Shown: positions 61,701 through 64,000 of the stretch, in pieces
How the letters are laid out: each line of letters opens with the position of its first letter
Position numbering within the stretch: the stretch's first letter is position 1
Assembly (NCBI RefSeq): GCF_001649575.2
Contig: NC_051439.1
Span: 11,292,539 to 11,356,538 of the forward strand
Source of the DNA: Kryptolebias marmoratus
Taxonomy: Eukaryota; Chordata; Actinopteri; Cyprinodontiformes; Rivulidae
DNA: 64,000 bases
Direction of reading: 5' to 3'
Position numbers and translations under genes: made by a program
The notes under the pieces: model-generated
The model's database searches: none
What the model saw: only the letters and a program-made list of their open reading frames with translations
What the model was told of the DNA's origin: nothing

Positions 61701-64000
61701 TATCTTCACGTGACTGCAGGGTTTTAGAGTTTTGTTGTTGTTTGTTTTTAACCCTGACAGCTTTATATTATGTGAAGCACAAACAGCTTCTGCTCAGCTT
61801 CTGCTGATCCGACGGGGTCACGACCTTTCAGCCCAGAGGCCAACAAATGGAGAGAGAAAACGGAGCGGGTTTCGTGCGTTCGTCTGCTCGGAAGGGCCCG
61901 TCCTCCAGCGTTGTATTGTAGCAACAACCGGCCGAATGAAGCCGAGTGGACGACAAGGGTCCGGGGGAAACACAAAAGCTGCATCTGCTGCTCCCAGCCG
62001 CCCACCCTTCCCCAGCGGTCTCCCACGCTTCCCTCCACTCCTCCTCGTCCCACTGCTGCGTCATGGAGACACAAAAACCTCACACTTCTGACTCACAATG
62101 GCGACAGCTCCACACGAGTGCCCACAGCTCAATTGAATTCACTCCGCCGTTTCTATTTTCGGCCCGCCTGAAGAGTTTGGGCCTCATCAGCGGGTTTGCC
62201 CTTTAAAGATGATTGCTTTGTGATGCAGAGTAAATTGTGCCCCCGTAAGTGGAGCCGCGCACGGCGTTTTTCCTCGCTCTCAGTGTAGACAGCGTTGTCG
62301 CAGGCGATGGAAGATCTCTTTAAAAAGGCGGCCTGGAAGCCCCACAGCTCCGAGAAACTGATACCAGCTCGACTGTGAGCCCCACATGCAACTGTGGCCT
62401 AAACGTGGCCGTCTTCCATAAATCATGAGGTTTCTTTATTTAAAAAAAAAAAAGAAAGAAAATCACAGAGATCTGAGTCCCCCCAGCAGCTCCTTCTGTT
62501 TCAATTAATTACTCCATTCAAGCTGCTTTTGCACGAACCGAACCAGGAAGCACTTTGGATCGAGTTTTTTGTTCGTTTCAGATGTGCTTATGTTTTCTTT
62601 AACTTTACTGGTTTTAAAAACTGAAGTGGAATTTGAAACATTTGTCCTGTAAATGACGTATTAAGATCTTTTAAGGGGGAGGAAAAGAGAAATCTTTCAA
62701 TTAGATTCGAGAGCTTCTCCCAAGATGGCGTCTTGAAAAGGCCACCTGGCCTCAAGCTGGATTTCATAAAGATTTTCGAGCTCTCATAAATTACATTTAT
62801 TTTTGCTCTGAGAAGACAGTACCTGTCCCGTTTTGATCAAGTTGTGGCACCGTGACGAACTACTCATGTCTCCTGCTGGTGTTTAAGTGAATATGATAAT
62901 AAAAGCACAAATTCAGTTCAGTTTTTATGAAGTTTTTCCCGTCAAACGGTTAATAAATGAGCAATTGGATCCACAAAGACAAGCTGTGGTTTTGCGTTTG
63001 CTCACTCTGCCAATCGGAACAAATGTCTTATTAGGATTAACTTCATTAAGTCATTTTAAAGAGTCAGGTTAGTTAAATTTATAACTATTTGTCTGGAATC
63101 TCAAATCTTTAGCAATCTAATATTAATGATCTTAAACGTGGAGCTGCAACCAGAGGAAAAAAATGGTCCAAGTTTATTGTATAAGGACCGAGTTTGCTTC
63201 TAAGGATGTCTTCTTCTGAGCTGAAGGGCTCATCGGGGAATCTCCCTCATATGTGAAATGTCTTCAAATATCAGGGAAAAGTGGGAAAACTTGCCAATGA
63301 AAGGAAAAACAGGAACAGAGCTGGCTAACTCTGGCTCTCGGAGATGCTGGTTTGGTAGCCAATGAGAGCCGAGCTCGCCACGTTTGACGGGGATTAACAG
63401 CACGGCTGGAACGCATCTTTAATAATCCCGATTCAGCTGTTCCCAGAGTATAAATAAAATATGTCCCTTCAGGCCAGCTTTATGAATGAAAGAACAGCGG
63501 ACGTGCAGGGTTTGTTTAGACAAAGCGTGCGTTTATCTAAGAATTATTTTTGTGCTGTAAACATAACATTTAATATCTTTGCTGGTAACAACACATGTTC
63601 GAGATATGGAGCAAGAATGAACTGATCCGGAAGTTATTTTTGTTTCCAAATGCTTACTTTGAGCCTTTTCCTTCACTCATTATACTCCTGGTATTGTTCA
63701 CTTGAATTAAAAAACACAGAAGTGTAATCCCACTAATAATGGATCATTTAATATTTTGAACTGTGTTTTATCTGCTTTAAATCAGCTCGCAGGATTCTTC
63801 AGGCCGAGTCGCACGTCCATCTTCAAGGAGCGGCTCCCATCCGTCCCCTTTGCAGGACTCAAAGGAGGGGGACATTTGTCCACAGGGCTGTCCAGCTCCT
63901 TAACTCCCCACCCCTTGGTGTGGAGCTCCACTGACATTCAGCCAATTAAGAACTGCACACGACACTTCCTGAAATCCATGTTTTTCAAAATCTTTTATTG
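58761..64000. other. Gene-poor right flank
   Basis: Apart from the ORF at 60361-60762, I see only AT-rich DNA, a poly-C run at 59899-59914, a (CA)n tract at about 61190-61220 and, at 63800-63960, a GC-richer stretch that could be a decayed retroelement or exon. No gene is supported. Confidence 0.5.
60361..60762 (-). CDS. Unassigned ORF of 133 codons
   Basis: The minus-strand ORF has a serine/proline/glutamine-rich N-terminal half and an acidic WDAWE-containing second half (DDWDAWETGLL). I recognise no domain. It could be the terminal exon of a minus-strand gene extending beyond the window, or chance. There is no homology knowledge to back it. Confidence 0.2.
   Translation of the reverse strand: MLHLSSETDGCRNHPSSPPPRSVSTQPQLASSPPQQGLAQVSGRLIKSKKSLKKPLSNEVSHHKSISSDQVTDDWDAWETGLLVRSSGDLEGTLMDRSEVIKMERRRWPTLHLLGLRARCSWDFTQELKEARL

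Overview
This is vertebrate nuclear DNA, almost certainly from a teleost fish. Genes are split by many short GT-AG introns, the intergenic DNA is AT-rich, and teleost-type Tc1 transposons, MITEs and LINE tails are scattered through it. The gene set (rpl13a, atp5if1, zmpste24, rlf, znf593, selenon, an NCOA7/OXR1-type TLDc gene, mtfr1l) is ordinary for a ray-finned fish. I cannot name the species. All gene models were made by hand from translations plus GT-AG splice sites. Models with full exon chains were checked by summing exon lengths, and every one came out as a whole number of codons. || Layout: 1-3.1 kb holds rpl13a (minus), whose introns carry box C/D snoRNAs (a clear SNORD33 and three further candidates). 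4.4-5.3 kb holds atp5if1 (minus). 5.8-15.3 kb holds two complete tandem copies of zmpste24 (minus). The distal copy B is conventional. The proximal copy A is strongly diverged, yet it keeps an open frame and its zinc-site residues, and its last exon is almost identical to that of B. 16.7-29.7 kb holds rlf (minus, 8 exons, 1957 aa). 31.0-32.4 kb holds znf593 (plus). 33.4-35.0 kb is a Tc1-type transposon with an assembly gap inside it. 36.1-39.7 kb holds selenon (plus, 12 exons, in-frame UGA for selenocysteine). 41.9-52.2 kb holds a TLDc gene (minus) with several possible alternative 5' exons. 53.4-56.9 kb holds mtfr1l (plus). 57-64 kb has no convincing gene. || Functional themes: the genes do not form an operon-like system, but several touch organelle and membrane homeostasis: the mitochondrial ATP synthase inhibitor (atp5if1), a mitochondrial fission regulator-like protein (mtfr1l), the ER/nuclear-envelope CAAX protease pair (zmpste24), the ER selenoprotein N and an oxidation-resistance-type TLDc protein. 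rlf (transcription factor), znf593 and rpl13a (ribosome biogenesis and translation) are nuclear or ribosomal. || The most notable observations are the asymmetric zmpste24 tandem pair with a probable gene-conversion tract over the terminal exon, the phase-compatible alternative N-termini of the TLDc gene, a dispersed unclassified repeat with about seven copies between 40.7 and 51.8 kb, and a lineage-type tandem peptide repeat in Rlf.
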